DNA from: Pyrus communis
Taxonomy: Eukaryota > Streptophyta > Magnoliopsida > Rosales > Rosaceae
Length of the DNA: 64,000 nucleotides
Direction of reading: 5' to 3'
Assembly: GCF_963583255.1 (NCBI RefSeq)
Contig: NC_084804.1
Location: forward strand, 33,706,953 to 33,770,952
A program made the position numbers and the translations under genes. The first letter of the stretch is position 1. Every line of letters starts with the position of its first letter. This document shows, piece by piece, positions 22,691-33,927 of this stretch. Under the pieces are notes generated by a model. It was given only the letters and a program-made list of their open reading frames with translations, had not been told where the DNA came from and made no database searches.

Positions 22691-24141
22691 GTTTGGTTAT
22701 TCTCACTCTCTCTCCATCCGTTTTTTTAATGAAATTATGGATTACAAGTTTGTCTATTTATAAAATGTGATCTAAGGATCTTAAAAATATATAATAGTGA
22801 TCATTTAATATTACGGTGTAGTTGTGTATTTTTTTACTTAATTTCTAACTGAGAAATCTTAGGTCAATTCTCGTTAATAGCATGGCTTTGCCTATCCCTC
22901 CTCCTCAGAGGTGAATGGAAAACTATAAGGAGAAAAAAGGAATGAAAAATGTAAGGAGGAAAAAATGGTTTGGTTTGGATTGGATTAGAAGGAGGTGGTG
23001 GTGCTGGATTCGAGGGCTAATGGATTGGGGAAGGGAGGCTAATCCGGCACTAATGGAAGTTTCGGCAGACACGTGGAGGGTTGTGATGGGAGAGTGAGGT
23101 ATGTGGTTGTCACTAAAGATAACGCCTGTCGTCGTTTTCTTTCTGATTCGGCGGTTACCAGGTTTTTGTCTCTTCTTTCTCCATCATGGAAGAAAGGGAC
23201 GAGGTTGCCTTCATTCCAAGCAACTATTCACACTTTTCTCAACAAGTTGCCTTTTTGCATGGAGGTACTAATTCTTTTATACAATAAATCGGACGTCTTC
23301 CTTCTTTTCTTCTTATGCATTAAGTATGAAATTTAGGTTCAATTTTCATTAAAAATAAATTTAAAATACATTATTATGGTTAGTCCAGTGCGAGGTTTTG
23401 TCCATTTCTCAATCCCTAGTACAGATAATATAATTTGTTAAAAAAAAAAAAAAAATGTAGCACGATGATCTAAACTAAGATTCTAAAAGCCATTAGACCC
23501 TTGTCGGGAAGCGGACTAGAGCCTAACTCCTAGGCAGATTAAGCTGATTTTTAAATAAATTTACAATATATTGTATAAATAAGTCTCTTGCTATAATAAT
23601 ATATATATATATATATATATAATTGTGTCGGAATACATAAATTGCAAAATAAAATGATATATAGATTATTAAATATTAGAACATATTGAAAACATGAGAA
23701 ACAAGCATATGATGAATGTTCATCCAAATCTTCAACAAGTCTCTTCTATTTATTGAAAAAAAAAAAATTAATGCAAAATAAAAGTTATGTGTTTTTTGTC
23801 TAAGTGAGAGTCACAACCTATGTAAGTGCCTAATTGGGTATAGGCGGAGACAGACGCCTAAGCAGGTTTAGGCGCCCTTTATTAATTTTAAACACCAAGG
23901 GTTAATGGGGGCAATGGTTAGTCACCTAATGCTTAGGTGAGACCTAGGCAGCTCTAGGCAGAGAATTTTATAACATCATCAAAATTGTCTACATTTTATG
24001 TTACTTAAAAAAAAATATGCAAAAAATGAACTAAACTAGATGCGCTAACCATTCGATTAACATTGTTAAATATTAATGTTTAATCAAAGAATATTGTTGA
24101 AATATCAAGGCTGTAACAACATGGTGTAATTTATCAAAAGT
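22691..24141. other. Intergenic sequence with a possible CCTAGGC-type repeat
   Basis: No gene is recognised. 23490-23970 contains GCCTAACTCCTAGGCAG, a TA run (about 23598-23622) and GGCGGAGACAGACGCCTAAG-like motifs, recalling the repeat at 1351/12153. It may be a diverged member of that family. Runs of A occur at about 23440-23454. Confidence 0.4.
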
Positions 24142-24787
24142 TGTGACATCCCACATCGCCCAGGGGAGTGATCCTTAAATGTATATTCCAATCCCTACCT
24201 AGCACGAGGCCTTTTGGGAGCTCACTGGCTTCGGGTTCCGTAGGAACTCCGAAGTTAAGTGAGAAGGGGGCTAGAGCAATCCCATGATGGGTGACCCACT
24301 GGGAAGTTGCTCGTGAGTTCCCAAAAACAAAACCGTGAGGGAATGGTAAGCCCAAAGCGGACAATATCGTGCTACGGTGGCAGAGCGGGCCCGGAAGTGA
24401 TCCGCCCCGGGCCAAGATGTGACAATTTGGTATCAGAGCCAATCCCTGGTCGGAAATGTGTCGACGAGGACGTCGGGCCCCTAAGGGGGTTGGATTGTGA
24501 CATCCCACATCGCCCAGGGGAGTGATCCTTAAATGTATATTCCAATCCCTACCTAGCACGAGACCTTTTGGGAGCTCACTGGCTTCGGGTTCCTCGGGTT
24601 CCGTAGGAACTCCGAAGTTAAGTGAGAAGGGGGCTAGAGCAATCCCATGATGGGTGACCCACTGGAAAGTTGCTCGTGAGTTCCCAAAAACAAAACCGTG
24701 AGGGAATGGTAAGCCCAAAGCGGACAATATCGTGCTACGATGGCAGAGCGGGCCCGGAAGTGATCCGCCCCGGGCCAAGATGTGACA
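24142..24787 (+). mobile_element. Complete Cassandra-type TRIM retrotransposon
   Basis: The LTRs at 24142-24424 (283 bp) and 24496-24787 (292 bp) both run TGTGACATCCC...GATGTGACA and flank only 71 internal bases. The target duplication AAAGT lies at 24137-24141 and 24788-24792. The primer site TGGTATCAGAGCC (24428-24440) is complementary to the initiator methionine tRNA, and CCCCTAAGGGGGTTGGAT precedes the 3' LTR. Each LTR holds a 5S-rRNA-like block (GAACTCCGAAGTTAAGTGAG, CCCATGATGGGTGACCCA), matching the internal RNA polymerase III promoter of 5S genes, the hallmark of Cassandra. The two LTRs differ by a 9-bp insertion (TTCCTCGGG duplication) and about three substitutions. It has no coding capacity and depends on other elements. 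The short open frames here are shadows. Confidence 0.95.
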
Positions 24788-24879
24788 AAAGTAATATAAG
24801 AAAATTTGGCGATCTTCTCCTCCACATATTAGTCTTCCATTTTTACAAACATGATTCATTTATTTATAATATACCATTA

Positions 24880-25754
24880 GGCCATCTCCAACCGAAAGGG
24901 GGCCAAAGGGCCATATTTAGCTCTATAGCCTTGCAAGAAAATTTTTTTTTACATGAATAGTGCCAGGCCATATTTTATATCATCTCCAACCGAGAGGGCT
25001 AAAGGGCTATAGGACAAAACATAGCCCTTTGACAAAAAAAAAACTCATCTCCAACCAAGGGGGCTATTTTTTAGCCCCCTCAATAGTTTATTATTTTAAT
25101 TAAATTAATATGGTTAATTGAATTAAAATACCATATTAAAATAATATTTTCAAACATATTTTGAGTATCACTTGTAGCTAAGGTTTTTGGACATAATTGA
25201 ATTAAACTACCATATTGAAATAAAATGAGGTAAGATAGTATGGAATGGTGAAACGGATTTAAGAAATGGTGCAAGAATAACTTAGGTATTTATAGAAAAA
25301 AAATTAATTAATTTAAAATTTCGTCTAAAAAGCTTTGTGATTTATCATAAGATTAAATTATGTTAATGCCAAAAGCACCTAACAAATGGCGCTAGAATGA
25401 ACCGCTTCATAAAATTAAGGACTCGTTTACTAATCCGTAATCAGATTGAGGGGAATTGAATTGAGAAGAAATTGGATTGTGGAGGAATCATAATTAGATT
25501 CCTATTAAAGTTGTTTACTAAACTAGCTGGAATCAGAGTAAAAATGATATTAGTTTCGTATAACTTGTTTTCTAATTCACTTGAATCGGAATTAAAACTA
25601 GCTTGACTACTAAGTTGCTCTTGTTAAAATACATTATTCATGTAATAATTAATAAAATTCAAGTTTATATAGATAACCATATATAAACATTTTATCTATA
25701 TAAAATACATCTATATACAGTTTATTTGTATAAAAATATTCTTACAAATAAAAT

Positions 25755-25785
<31 letters not shown>

Positions 25786-26444
25786 CCATATAATAACATT
25801 TATCCAGATAAAATTCATCAATTATCTCTTCTTCCGAATCTCCAATCATTTCTTTCCCCAACCTGCACAGCCCCCTCCCACGCCTCCTCCTTTGTTCACA
25901 CCCTACCATGCCTTCCCCCTTTTCTTTCCCAACCCTTCCCATCAACTCCCGTTTTCACAAGGCTTCCATGCCTCCCCCTTTCCTCCTTATCATCTTCTTC
26001 CCCAACCCCAACAACTTCCCATATTCACATATCCCTCCCACTGCCTCCTGTATTCACATGTCCTCCCACCACCTCCCAAATTGGTGGATTTCTGGAGAAG
26101 ACGAATTGAGGACAATCAAACTCTGTGCAATTCTGTTTTAGCTCGTATCATTACACCTTCGTAAACACGCCATAAGTTTTGTTGTTTTATTGGAAAATGG
26201 AATGGAGGAGCTTTTGGAATTTCAGGTTGAAAAATGGAATGGAATCAAGAAATGGTACTGGGTGGGCTACTGCATTAGGCTGGCTGGCTGGCTCATTTTG
26301 GCTAGCATGCTGGCCTGGTGTTTGATTTTTGGCCGGGGTGGCCCACAAAATCTTTGGCCTAGCCCTCAGTTAGAGATGATTTTTGTGTCTTAACAGGCTA
26401 TATTTTGGCTTATAGCCTTTTAGCCAGGTCAGTTGGAGATGACC
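24880..26444. mobile_element. Non-autonomous DNA transposon with TTA target duplication
   Basis: The left end GGCCATCTCCAACCGAAAGG and the right end, read in reverse GGTCATCTCCAACTGACC, are inverted repeats flanked by TTA (24877-24879 and 26445-26447). A 3-bp TTA/TWA duplication fits the PIF/Harbinger superfamily. The left end has further copies of the terminal motif (CATCTCCAACCGAGAGGGCT and CATCTCCAACCAAGGGGGCT), i.e. subterminal repeats. The interior is AT-rich with a TA run (25758-25786). It also holds a segment around 25425-25620 (TTTACTAATCCG...GGAATTGAATTGAG) that looks like another small repeat. No transposase is seen. Confidence 0.7.
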
Positions 26445-27547
26445 TTAGATGATTAACATATTTCGAATTTGGTTAATTTTTTGTTGAATAATTCATAAAG
26501 GGTAAATGAAAAAACAAATCGTTCATATCATCGCGCAACACTAAAAAGTAGGAAAGAGATCCCCAAGAGAAAGGGGAAAGAGAGAACGCGCAAGCATTGT
26601 GAGTCTTGGGACCCTGACTAAACTATATGTCCGACCTCATTTGGCACGTCGGACTGTACTGACTATTTCATTTAGACTGACTAATTTGTGCATTGGATAA
26701 TATTGACTAATAATCAGGCGTTTGTGGCAGTGTCGAATTAATTTGTACATCAGATAGTATGTCGGACTATAATAATTTTTCACTTATTAATTGATGTTAA
26801 AATGAAAAATAATTAAGAAAAAATAGAAAAAATATAATTAATCATAGCACAGACAAAATTAAAAATTAAAAACAAAAACAGAAAAAAAAGAAAACAAAAA
26901 CCCAGATTTCTCTCGATTTCCTTTCTTGACCATTTTCTTCACTACGCATCAAATCTCATTCTCCCATACAAATCTTACCCTCTTGCCCACTAATTGAAAA
27001 TGGGTATTATGCAATTGAACAAGGATTTTGAACCTTTAAAAAAAATTTGAACTAAAATAAATAGAAAAAATTGCTCAAGCAGGGCATTGCTTTCTTTTTT
27101 GTTTCTGGTTTTTATTCTGTTGTAGAAATTAAAAAAATGAAATAAATAAAGGGTGAGAATATGGAAGGAAAAAGAGAAGGATTGCTCTGCAGTGCACTGG
27201 GTAATCTCTTTGAAGTCTCCCTAAACATTCTAGATAGTCTTTGCTTGCGAAGATCTGAACAGAAAATAGAGAAAGATAGGGGACTAAGGTTAGCGGCAAT
27301 TGGCTTTGGAAATTAATTATAGTAAATATTGTAAATCTGTAAAATAGTTATTTGTTTACCTTTTATGGTTTGTTTTCCTTGATTGTAGGCATTAGTTTAG
27401 GATCAGGAATGTACCTATATATCTTGTAACCCTAGCTTTCAGTGAATACAAGAAAAACCATTCTACTATATTACGTTTCTTAGATGGTACCAGAGTGATC
27501 GATCTAGGAAAACCAGGACAGAAATTTAAACCCTAGCAACCATAGCC

Positions 27548-28450
27548 ATGGGTGACAAACCAGAAAAGTCAACCTCTTCAGGCATGACTTAGCATCAGAA
27601 GTGGGAAAACCCTAATCATCCACTTTACCTTCATCACTTGGATCAGCCTGGCACCATTCTTGTTCCGTAACCACTTGTGAAAGACAACTATGGCACATGG
27701 GCGCAATCCATGACCATGGCCTTGATGGTCAAAAATAAGTTAGGGCTGGTTGATGAAACAATCACGAAGCCAACTGATGCACAGGTTGAAGAATTACAGC
27801 AATGGACCGGTGCAATAATCTGGTGAAAACATGGTTGCTCGGTTCCATGTCAAAAGAAATCTCAGGAAGTGTCAGACACTGCAAGGACGCACGGCAGATA
27901 TGGCTTGACCTGCAAGAAAAGTTTTCTCATGTGAACATCATTCAACTGCTTCACATAGAAAACGAAATTCATAATTGTGTGCAAAGCAACATGACGGTAA
28001 GTTCTTATTTCACCAAACTCAAAGGCCTTTGGGATGAACGTGATGCCTTATGTTCAATCCCGACATACCATTGTGAAGCGAGGAATGAGATAACATCATA
28101 TGTTGAGACTCAGAAAACAATGAAGTTCCTTATGAGTTTAAGTGACTCATATGCTACGGTTCGTAGCAACACCCTCTTGCTGGATCCATTGCCAACTGTT
28201 AACAAAGCTTATGCGCTTGTTCTTCGTCATGAAAAACAAGTCGAAGTGTCAAATGGAAAGAGCAGCACCATGCAACCTGAAGCTGCCGTGTTTACAGTGA
28301 AAAGTGCTGGTCGAGAACCCGAGACAGAAGATGGTAGTCAGCGATGCGCCAAATGCAACATGACCAACCATAGCACCAAGAATTGTCGTGCTCATCTCAG
28401 GTGCACATTTTGTGGTTAGAAAGGACACACTTTCGACTTTTGTCGCAAAC
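27548..28450 (+). pseudogene. gag: Copia gag remnant
   Basis: It starts MGDKPEKSTSSGMT then hits TAG. The main open stretch is 27802-28419, with the UBN2-type gag core (TWLLGSMSKEISGSVRHCKD, ARQIWLDLQEKFSHVN). Two zinc knuckles follow: CAKCNMTNHSTKNC is complete in spacing, but the second (CTFCG) is cut by a stop at 28417-28419 and resumes as KGHTFDFC. Confidence 0.85.
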
Positions 28451-28527
28451 GAAAAGCAGCGGCTGAAACTGACCAAAGTCGGCCTTCCAAGGGCAACCAA
28501 GTCACGGCATGTGACAAGAAGGACACA

Positions 28528-29971
28528 ATGCCCAACTTCCCTTTTTCTCCAAATGACTGCAAGCAGATTCTTCAGCTTTTGAACAAGAGCAAATCCTCAT
28601 TTGCTAATCAAGTGGGTAATTCTTCGAAACATAAAGAACTTTCAAGTAAAGCATTTTCTTTTGTGCGTAATGGAAAGCAAATCATTTGGATTTTGGACAG
28701 TGGTGCCATGGACCACATCGTATGTAGTCCTGAGTTTCTCACGTCCTCAAAACGTGTTGAAAATCATAGTGTTGAATTACCAAATGGTTCCCTTGCTACC
28801 GTAACCCATGTCGGCAAAGTGGTCTTCTCTCCCAACCTTATCCTTGACAATGTTTTATGTGTACCATTGTTTAGGTTAAATTTAATATCCATTAGCAAGT
28901 TAGCCTATGATTCCCTCTACATCACCATTTTTCTCAAACAATTTTACGTCATACAGGACCTACGTTTGGGGAAGATGATTGGGACGGGAATTGAACGGAA
29001 GGGACTCTACTATCTCAAACCACCAAAGAAGAGATCCTGCAACACCATAACCACCATGAGCTCTCCGTTTTGGCACCAACGCCTTGGGCACCCATCACCT
29101 TGTCCTCATTACTTCCCTTTGTGCACAATAAATCGTGTGATTCAAATAAATGTTTAATTTGCCCATTAGGTAAACAAACCAGATTGTCTTTTCCCTTGAG
29201 TTCTATATCTACTCGTTCATGTTTTGAATTAATACATATTGACATTTGGGGTGGTTATCAAGTTCCTTCCCTCTTAGGTGCAAAATATTTTCTCACCATT
29301 GTTGATGATTACACAAGGTGCACTTGGGTTTATTTGATGAAACACAAATCTGACACACAAGATCTTCTTGTTCAATTTATTCACATGATTGAGAATCAAT
29401 TCAACACAACAGTTAAGGTGATTCGAAGTGATAATGGTCCCGAGTTCAAACTTGCCACATTTTACAAACTCAAAGGGATCCTTCACCAAACCAGTTGTGT
29501 CAACACACCACAACAAAATGGTGTTGCTGAACGCAAACACAGACATTTGTTAAATGTTGCTCGAGCCCTTCTTTTCCAAGCCAATCTTCCTAAGCATTTT
29601 TAAAGGGATTTAAGGGGATGCCATTCTCACTTCGGCCTATATTATCAATCGTACACCCACACCTCTTCTTCAAAGGCAAACACCATATCACAAATTGTTT
29701 CACAAGGCACCAAGTTACATGCATTTACGTGTTTTTGGATGTTTATGTTTTGCATCAACCCATGCACAAAAACCCTCTAAATTTGATCCTCATGCACGAT
29801 GATGTCTTTTCTTTGGGTACCCTTATGGTCAAAAGGGTTACCGCTTGTTTGATCTCACACTTAAAAAGATTTTTGTGTCACGGGATGTCACATTTTTCAA
29901 AGACCATTTTCCCTATCAATTATCCCATACTTCCGCTGCTCCCACTATCAGTTTTACTCCACCTCCCATAG
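28528..29971 (+). pseudogene. pol: Copia protease and integrase remnant
   Basis: The protease active site reads LDSGAMDHIV (about 28696). The GAG-pre-integrase zinc segment is split by a frameshift: FWHQRLGHPS in one frame, CDSNKCLICPLGKQTRL in the next. The integrase core 29227-29600 keeps the first two catalytic aspartates (HIDIWGG; IRSDNGPEF) and the glutamate region (TPQQNGVAERKHRHLLNVAR), then stops at 29601. Fragments continue to about 29971. Confidence 0.88.
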
Positions 29972-30407
29972 AATACTATTTGCCATCGTTTGATCTGTCC
30001 CCTACTCTCCTTCATTCACCTACCATAGAACCCTCTACTGAAGTAGGCTCTGCCATTGTCACCATTCCACCTTCTTTACCCGTTGAGACCCCTTCACCTT
30101 CCTTACCTTCTCCATCACCATCACCTTCGCCTTCCCCTCCTGCTCAATCTTCTGCTGCACCACCGCTACCCCATCGTGGCACACGCCCTACCAAACCCTC
30201 GTCTTTCTTGTAGGATTTCAACGTCGAGACCTCTCTCCAGTCCTGACCTGTTTCTTCCTCGAATCTGGTTCAGTCTTCAGGTACTTCTCACCCTCTGTCT
30301 CATTACCTATCTTACCATCGCCTTTCTCCCATGCATAAACATTTTGTCACTAACGTCACCACCATCCGAGAGCCTACCACTTTTCTGCAGGCTGTCCACC
30401 ATCCACA

Positions 30408-31927
30408 ATGGCGTGCTGCCATGCAACACGAAATTGCTGCTCTTCAGGCCAACAATACTTGGTCTCTCGTTCCACTTCCCCATCACAAAAGTCGATTGGC
30501 TGCAAATGGGTGTACAAGGTCAAGCTTAAACCTGATGGGACCATCGAGCGTTACAAAGCCCGGTTGGTTGGCAAGGGCTATAGCCAAATAGAAGGGGTTG
30601 ACTATCGTGAAACCTTTGCTCCGGTTGCCAAGTTAACTACTGTTCGTGTGCTCCTTAATGTTGATGTTGTACGTCAGTGGCATTTGCACCAACTCGATGT
30701 CAACAATGCCTTCTTGCATGGTGATCTTGATGAAGAAATGTACAAGCAATTACCTCCTAACTTCGGACGAAAGGGAGAGACTCGTGTATGCAAGCTACAC
30801 AAATCCTTATATGGTTTAAAGCAAGCCTCAAGACAATGGTTCATCAAACTTTCCACCGCTTTCAAGGCTACCGGATTTCATCAATCATGGTCTGATTATT
30901 CCTTGTTCGTCCGAAGTCAGCAAGGTAACTTCATTGTTTTGTTGGTATACGTTGATGATGTGATTCTAGCAAGAAATAATCTGCAAGAAATTGAAGCAAC
31001 GAAGCAGTTTCTCTCGTAACAATTCAAATTGAAAGACTAAGGCCAACTTAAATATTTCTTGAGGATAGAGGTTGCACAGTCCAAAAATGGCATCGCCAAT
31101 GAAAATATGCATTGGATATATTAGATGATGCGGGATTTTTGGGTGCCAAACCTTCACAATTCCCTGTGGAGCAAAATGTTTCTCTTACACAGGCAGAAGG
31201 AGAACTTCTGGTTGATGCTTCATCATATAGGAGACTTGTGGGTAGGCTAATCTACCTGACCATAACAAGGCCGGACTTAGCCTATGATGTGCACATGTTA
31301 AGTCAATTTATGGAAAAGCCTCGACAACCATACCTTGAGGCGGCACACAAAGTTCTTAAATACATAAAGAGTGCACTGGGACAAGGCATATTTTTGCCAT
31401 CCAAGGGATCCTTGCAGTTAAGGGCATTTTGTGACACTAACTGGGCTAGATGCAAAGACACAAGAAGATCGATAACAGGATACTGTATTCAACTTGGTTA
31501 AGCACCGATATCCTGGAAAACAAATAAGCAAACCACTGTCTCTCATTCCAGTGCAGAAGCCGATTATCGTTCCATGGCAGCCACATGTTGTGAGATCACA
31601 TGGTTAAAGAACATTTTAAGAGATTTAAAGGTGATTCATTCACAACCAGTCACGTTGTTTTGTGACAACCAAGCAGCCATATACATTGCTTCGAACCCGG
31701 TATTTCATGAAAGGACAAACCATATAGAGATTGATTGTCATTTGGTAAGAGAGAAGATTCAAGGAGGACTGATTCGTACGACATACATACGAACAACTGA
31801 CCAACCAGCAGACATCTTCACCAAACCGTTGAGTTTTACACAGTTTGAAACATTGTTCAGCAAGTTAGGTGTTATTAACATACACTCCAACTTGAGGGGG
31901 AGTGTTAAAGAAGATATCTCAGATTAA
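30408..31927 (+). pseudogene. pol: Copia reverse transcriptase and RNase H remnant
   Basis: 30500-31017 encodes the RT core: [52 protein letters not shown] and the catalytic YVDDVILA. A stop follows at 31017-31019. The C-terminal portion and RNase H are in 31112-31501 (RPDLAYDVHMLSQFM) and 31538-31927 ([40 protein letters not shown]), with a stop near 31500. The order and motifs are standard copia. Confidence 0.9.
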
Positions 31928-32317
31928 TTATAGTAAATATTGTAAATCTGTAAATTAGTTATTTGCTTACCTGTTATGGTTTGTTTTCCTTGATTGTAGG
32001 CATTAGTTTAGGATCAGGAATGTACCTGTTTCCTATATATCTTGTAACCCTAGCTTTCGGTGAATACAAGAAAAACCATTCTACTATATTACGTTTCTTA
32101 GAGGAATCACTCCGATTGCTGCCATGGTTGGTTGGTTAGAAGGAAAGAAGAATGAGGAACGAAGAGAGAGACGAAGAAGCCGACTAATTATAGACCGGAT
32201 AAAATAAGTGAGTCCAAATAATTAGTCCGCCGACTATTTAATACGAAATTGCACCAAACAACTGGCTTGATACTACTAATCCTATCCGTTACTTTATACG
32301 ATGTGCCAAACAAGATC

Positions 32318-33015
32318 GTTGTGTTAATTTATCACATTGTACCATCAAACTCACCAAATGTCAGGTGATCTGACAAGAAAGTTAATTAACAATAATTGGG
32401 TAAATTTTAAGGGAATTTTGAATAAAAAATTTCTCACAAAACAAAAATTTAATAAAAAATGCCTAATGAATAATTCTTAACCATTAAGTATAAAATAAAC
32501 AGCACCCCCAACAGGCAACAACAACCAAAACCAAGGCCCAGCTTGTTGGGCTTTGATCACATGGATGTTGTCATTTTCATTAAAAAAAATTTACCGAGTG
32601 TTTTTGTCATTTTCAGTTTTGAGTATGAATATTTTTTTTAACAAACGACATTATTTACATTAAATTGAATATGATATAGTACAAAAAAATGTGGTAAGTA
32701 AAGCATTTACGCTCGAACCAAGACAAGTATAATTTCTGTTATAGTACTAAAAAGATCAAATCTTTTTAGGGTTTACGGGTTAGATTTTTTCTGTTAGGGT
32801 TTACATGAAAGGCCAGATTGATGCATTACATTTGCTGCCTGCAATTATAATTTCTTGTAAAGAATTTCAGTTTGGATTTTTTCTTTTTTTGTTTTTATAT
32901 GATAAAATTTGTAAACATAAACTAGGTGCATTGCTCTGTTTGATTGCTGAATTATATGAGGGATTGTAACTGAAACTTTTGGTCTTATTTTTTTGTAATT
33001 CATGCTTTGGTTTTA
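32318..33015. other. Intergenic sequence
   Basis: AT-rich with short A and T runs. No gene or known repeat recognised. Confidence 0.4.
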
Positions 33016-33168
33016 GAAAGGATGGTGCTATCCACACATCTCTTTTTATCTTCCACACAATCTTGTTAATTTCTGTCATTTGATCATCTTCAATTCTTTG
33101 AACCCGACGTTCGAAAGTTAAGAATGTGTGGAAGGTATACAAAGGTGTGTAGATAGCATCACCCTTTC
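33016..33168. mobile_element. Small MITE with inverted ends
   Basis: The left end AAAGGATGGTGCTATCCACAC and the right end, read in reverse GAAAGGGTGATGCTATCTACAC, are near-perfect inverted repeats about 150 bp apart. Internal sequence has no coding sense. The flanking duplication is not clear. Confidence 0.7.
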
Positions 33169-33174
33169 AAAAAA

Positions 33175-33460
33175 TGAGTGAAATTTTTCGGCCTTTTTGT
33201 GAGATTATGCTTTTGCTATCTGAAAAAATACTGAAACTTTCTCGCTTTATGTAAAGTTAGCTTTTTTTACTTGGAAGGGGACCTAAACTTCTGGGTTTTT
33301 TTGGTAAGATTATGCTGCTGTGTTTTTCTGAGAAAAGACTGGAAGTTTTGGGCTTTACTTAATATTATGCTTTGTTATGTTAAAAAGAACTTAAATTTCT
33401 GGGCTTTTTTGTAAGATTATGCATTGCTTGCTGAAAACGACTGAGAACTTTGGCCTGGAA
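33175..33460. repeat. Degenerate tandem repeat of about 60-70 bp units
   Basis: The words GATTATGCTTTTGCTATCTG, GATTATGCTGCTGTGTTTT, TATTATGCTTTGTTATGTT and GATTATGCATTGCTTGCTG recur, each followed by a GAAAA..ACTGAAA-like segment and TTTCTGGGCTTT. They look like decayed tandem copies just upstream of the Dof-like gene. Confidence 0.55.
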
Positions 33461-33464
33461 TTCG

Positions 33465-33927
33465 ATGCCAGAAAAGAAGAAAACATGTAAGAAAGCGGAG
33501 GGATCGAATGCGGATCAAGTTGGTTCCTTCACTAAAGTGGCTCAAAATATTCATGATGTAAGTATTCCTTCTTTTCCCTTATTCCTCTTCATTAATCTAT
33601 GGTTTGTTTGTAGTTAGTTAATGTGACTTGTTTGATCTGAATATGTTGTCAGGAAAATATGATGCTCATGCAAGTTTATTCCACAACCAGGACTGAAAAG
33701 GTTGTCTTTTTGTCAATCTGATTTGGCTAAACTGTTTTGTTTTTGATGATTTAGTTTGTTTAATTACTTCGTTATATTATCTGCAGAGGAGGCTCGCAAG
33801 AAGACAGTTCCCTGCGCTCGCTGTGGTGGCACGAACACAACGTTTCGTTACTTCAATCATGAGGAAAGACACACCTAAGTGCCATGATTGTAACAGAGCG
33901 TGGGTTGTAGGTGCAAAATTGAGATGA
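33465..33927 (+). pseudogene. Small Dof-like zinc-finger gene, probably frameshifted
   Basis: The exon-like pieces are 33465-33557 (MPEKKKTCKKAEGSNADQVG...), 33653-33700 (ENMMLMQVYSTTRTEK) and from about 33787, all with GT-AG borders. The third piece encodes a Dof-type finger in two frames. One gives KKTVPCARCGGTNTTFRYFN then stops; the other gives KCHDCNRAWVVGAKLR before TGA at 33925-33927. Together they match the Dof pattern CxRC...T.F.YFN...C..C.R.W..G..LR, with about two residues fewer than usual between the cysteine pairs. Dof proteins are plant DNA-binding regulators. Either this is a pseudogene with a one-base shift, or a sequence error breaks a short divergent gene. A splice at the alternative AG (33787-33788) does not resolve it. 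Confidence 0.45.

Larger units (their letters stand above)
27312..32102 (+). mobile_element. Decayed Ty1-copia LTR retrotransposon
   Basis: The LTRs are short: about 27312-27484 and 31903-32102. They share ATTAATTATAGTAAATATTG and CATTCTACTATATTACGTTT. The 3' LTR starts TGTTAAAG after the polypurine tract CTTGAGGGGGAG. The 5' LTR lacks about 20 terminal bases or is diverged there. The primer site TGGTACCAGAGTGATCG begins at 27485 (methionine-tRNA type). Domains run gag, protease, integrase, reverse transcriptase, RNase H, the copia order. Many stops and frameshifts (for example TAG at about 27588) show that it is dead. The 5' LTR also lacks a CCTGTTT segment present in the 3' LTR, a small indel difference. 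Confidence 0.92.
26633..32317. mobile_element. TIR-bounded element split by a copia retrotransposon
   Basis: The left end GACCTCATTTGGCACGTCG (26633-26651) and the right end, read in reverse GATCTTGTTTGGCACATCG (32299-32317), match at about 15 of 19 positions. The copia element 27312-32102 lies between them. Minus that insertion the host element is about 0.9 kb and non-coding. I could not find a clean target duplication, so the boundaries are tentative. Confidence 0.45.

Noticed and set aside
24230..24300. A functional 5S rRNA gene
   Set aside because: Only the internal-promoter-like half resembles 5S and it lies in the TRIM LTR; the full 120-base sequence is not present.
24134..24859. 241-residue open frame over two repeats
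   Set aside because: It reads through the two Cassandra LTRs, which explain the internal repetition; Cassandra has no coding capacity.
25740..26164. Pro/Ser/His-rich open frames (PFPP, LPPP repeats)
   Set aside because: C- and T-rich low-complexity sequence inside the DNA transposon derivative; several frames open at once.
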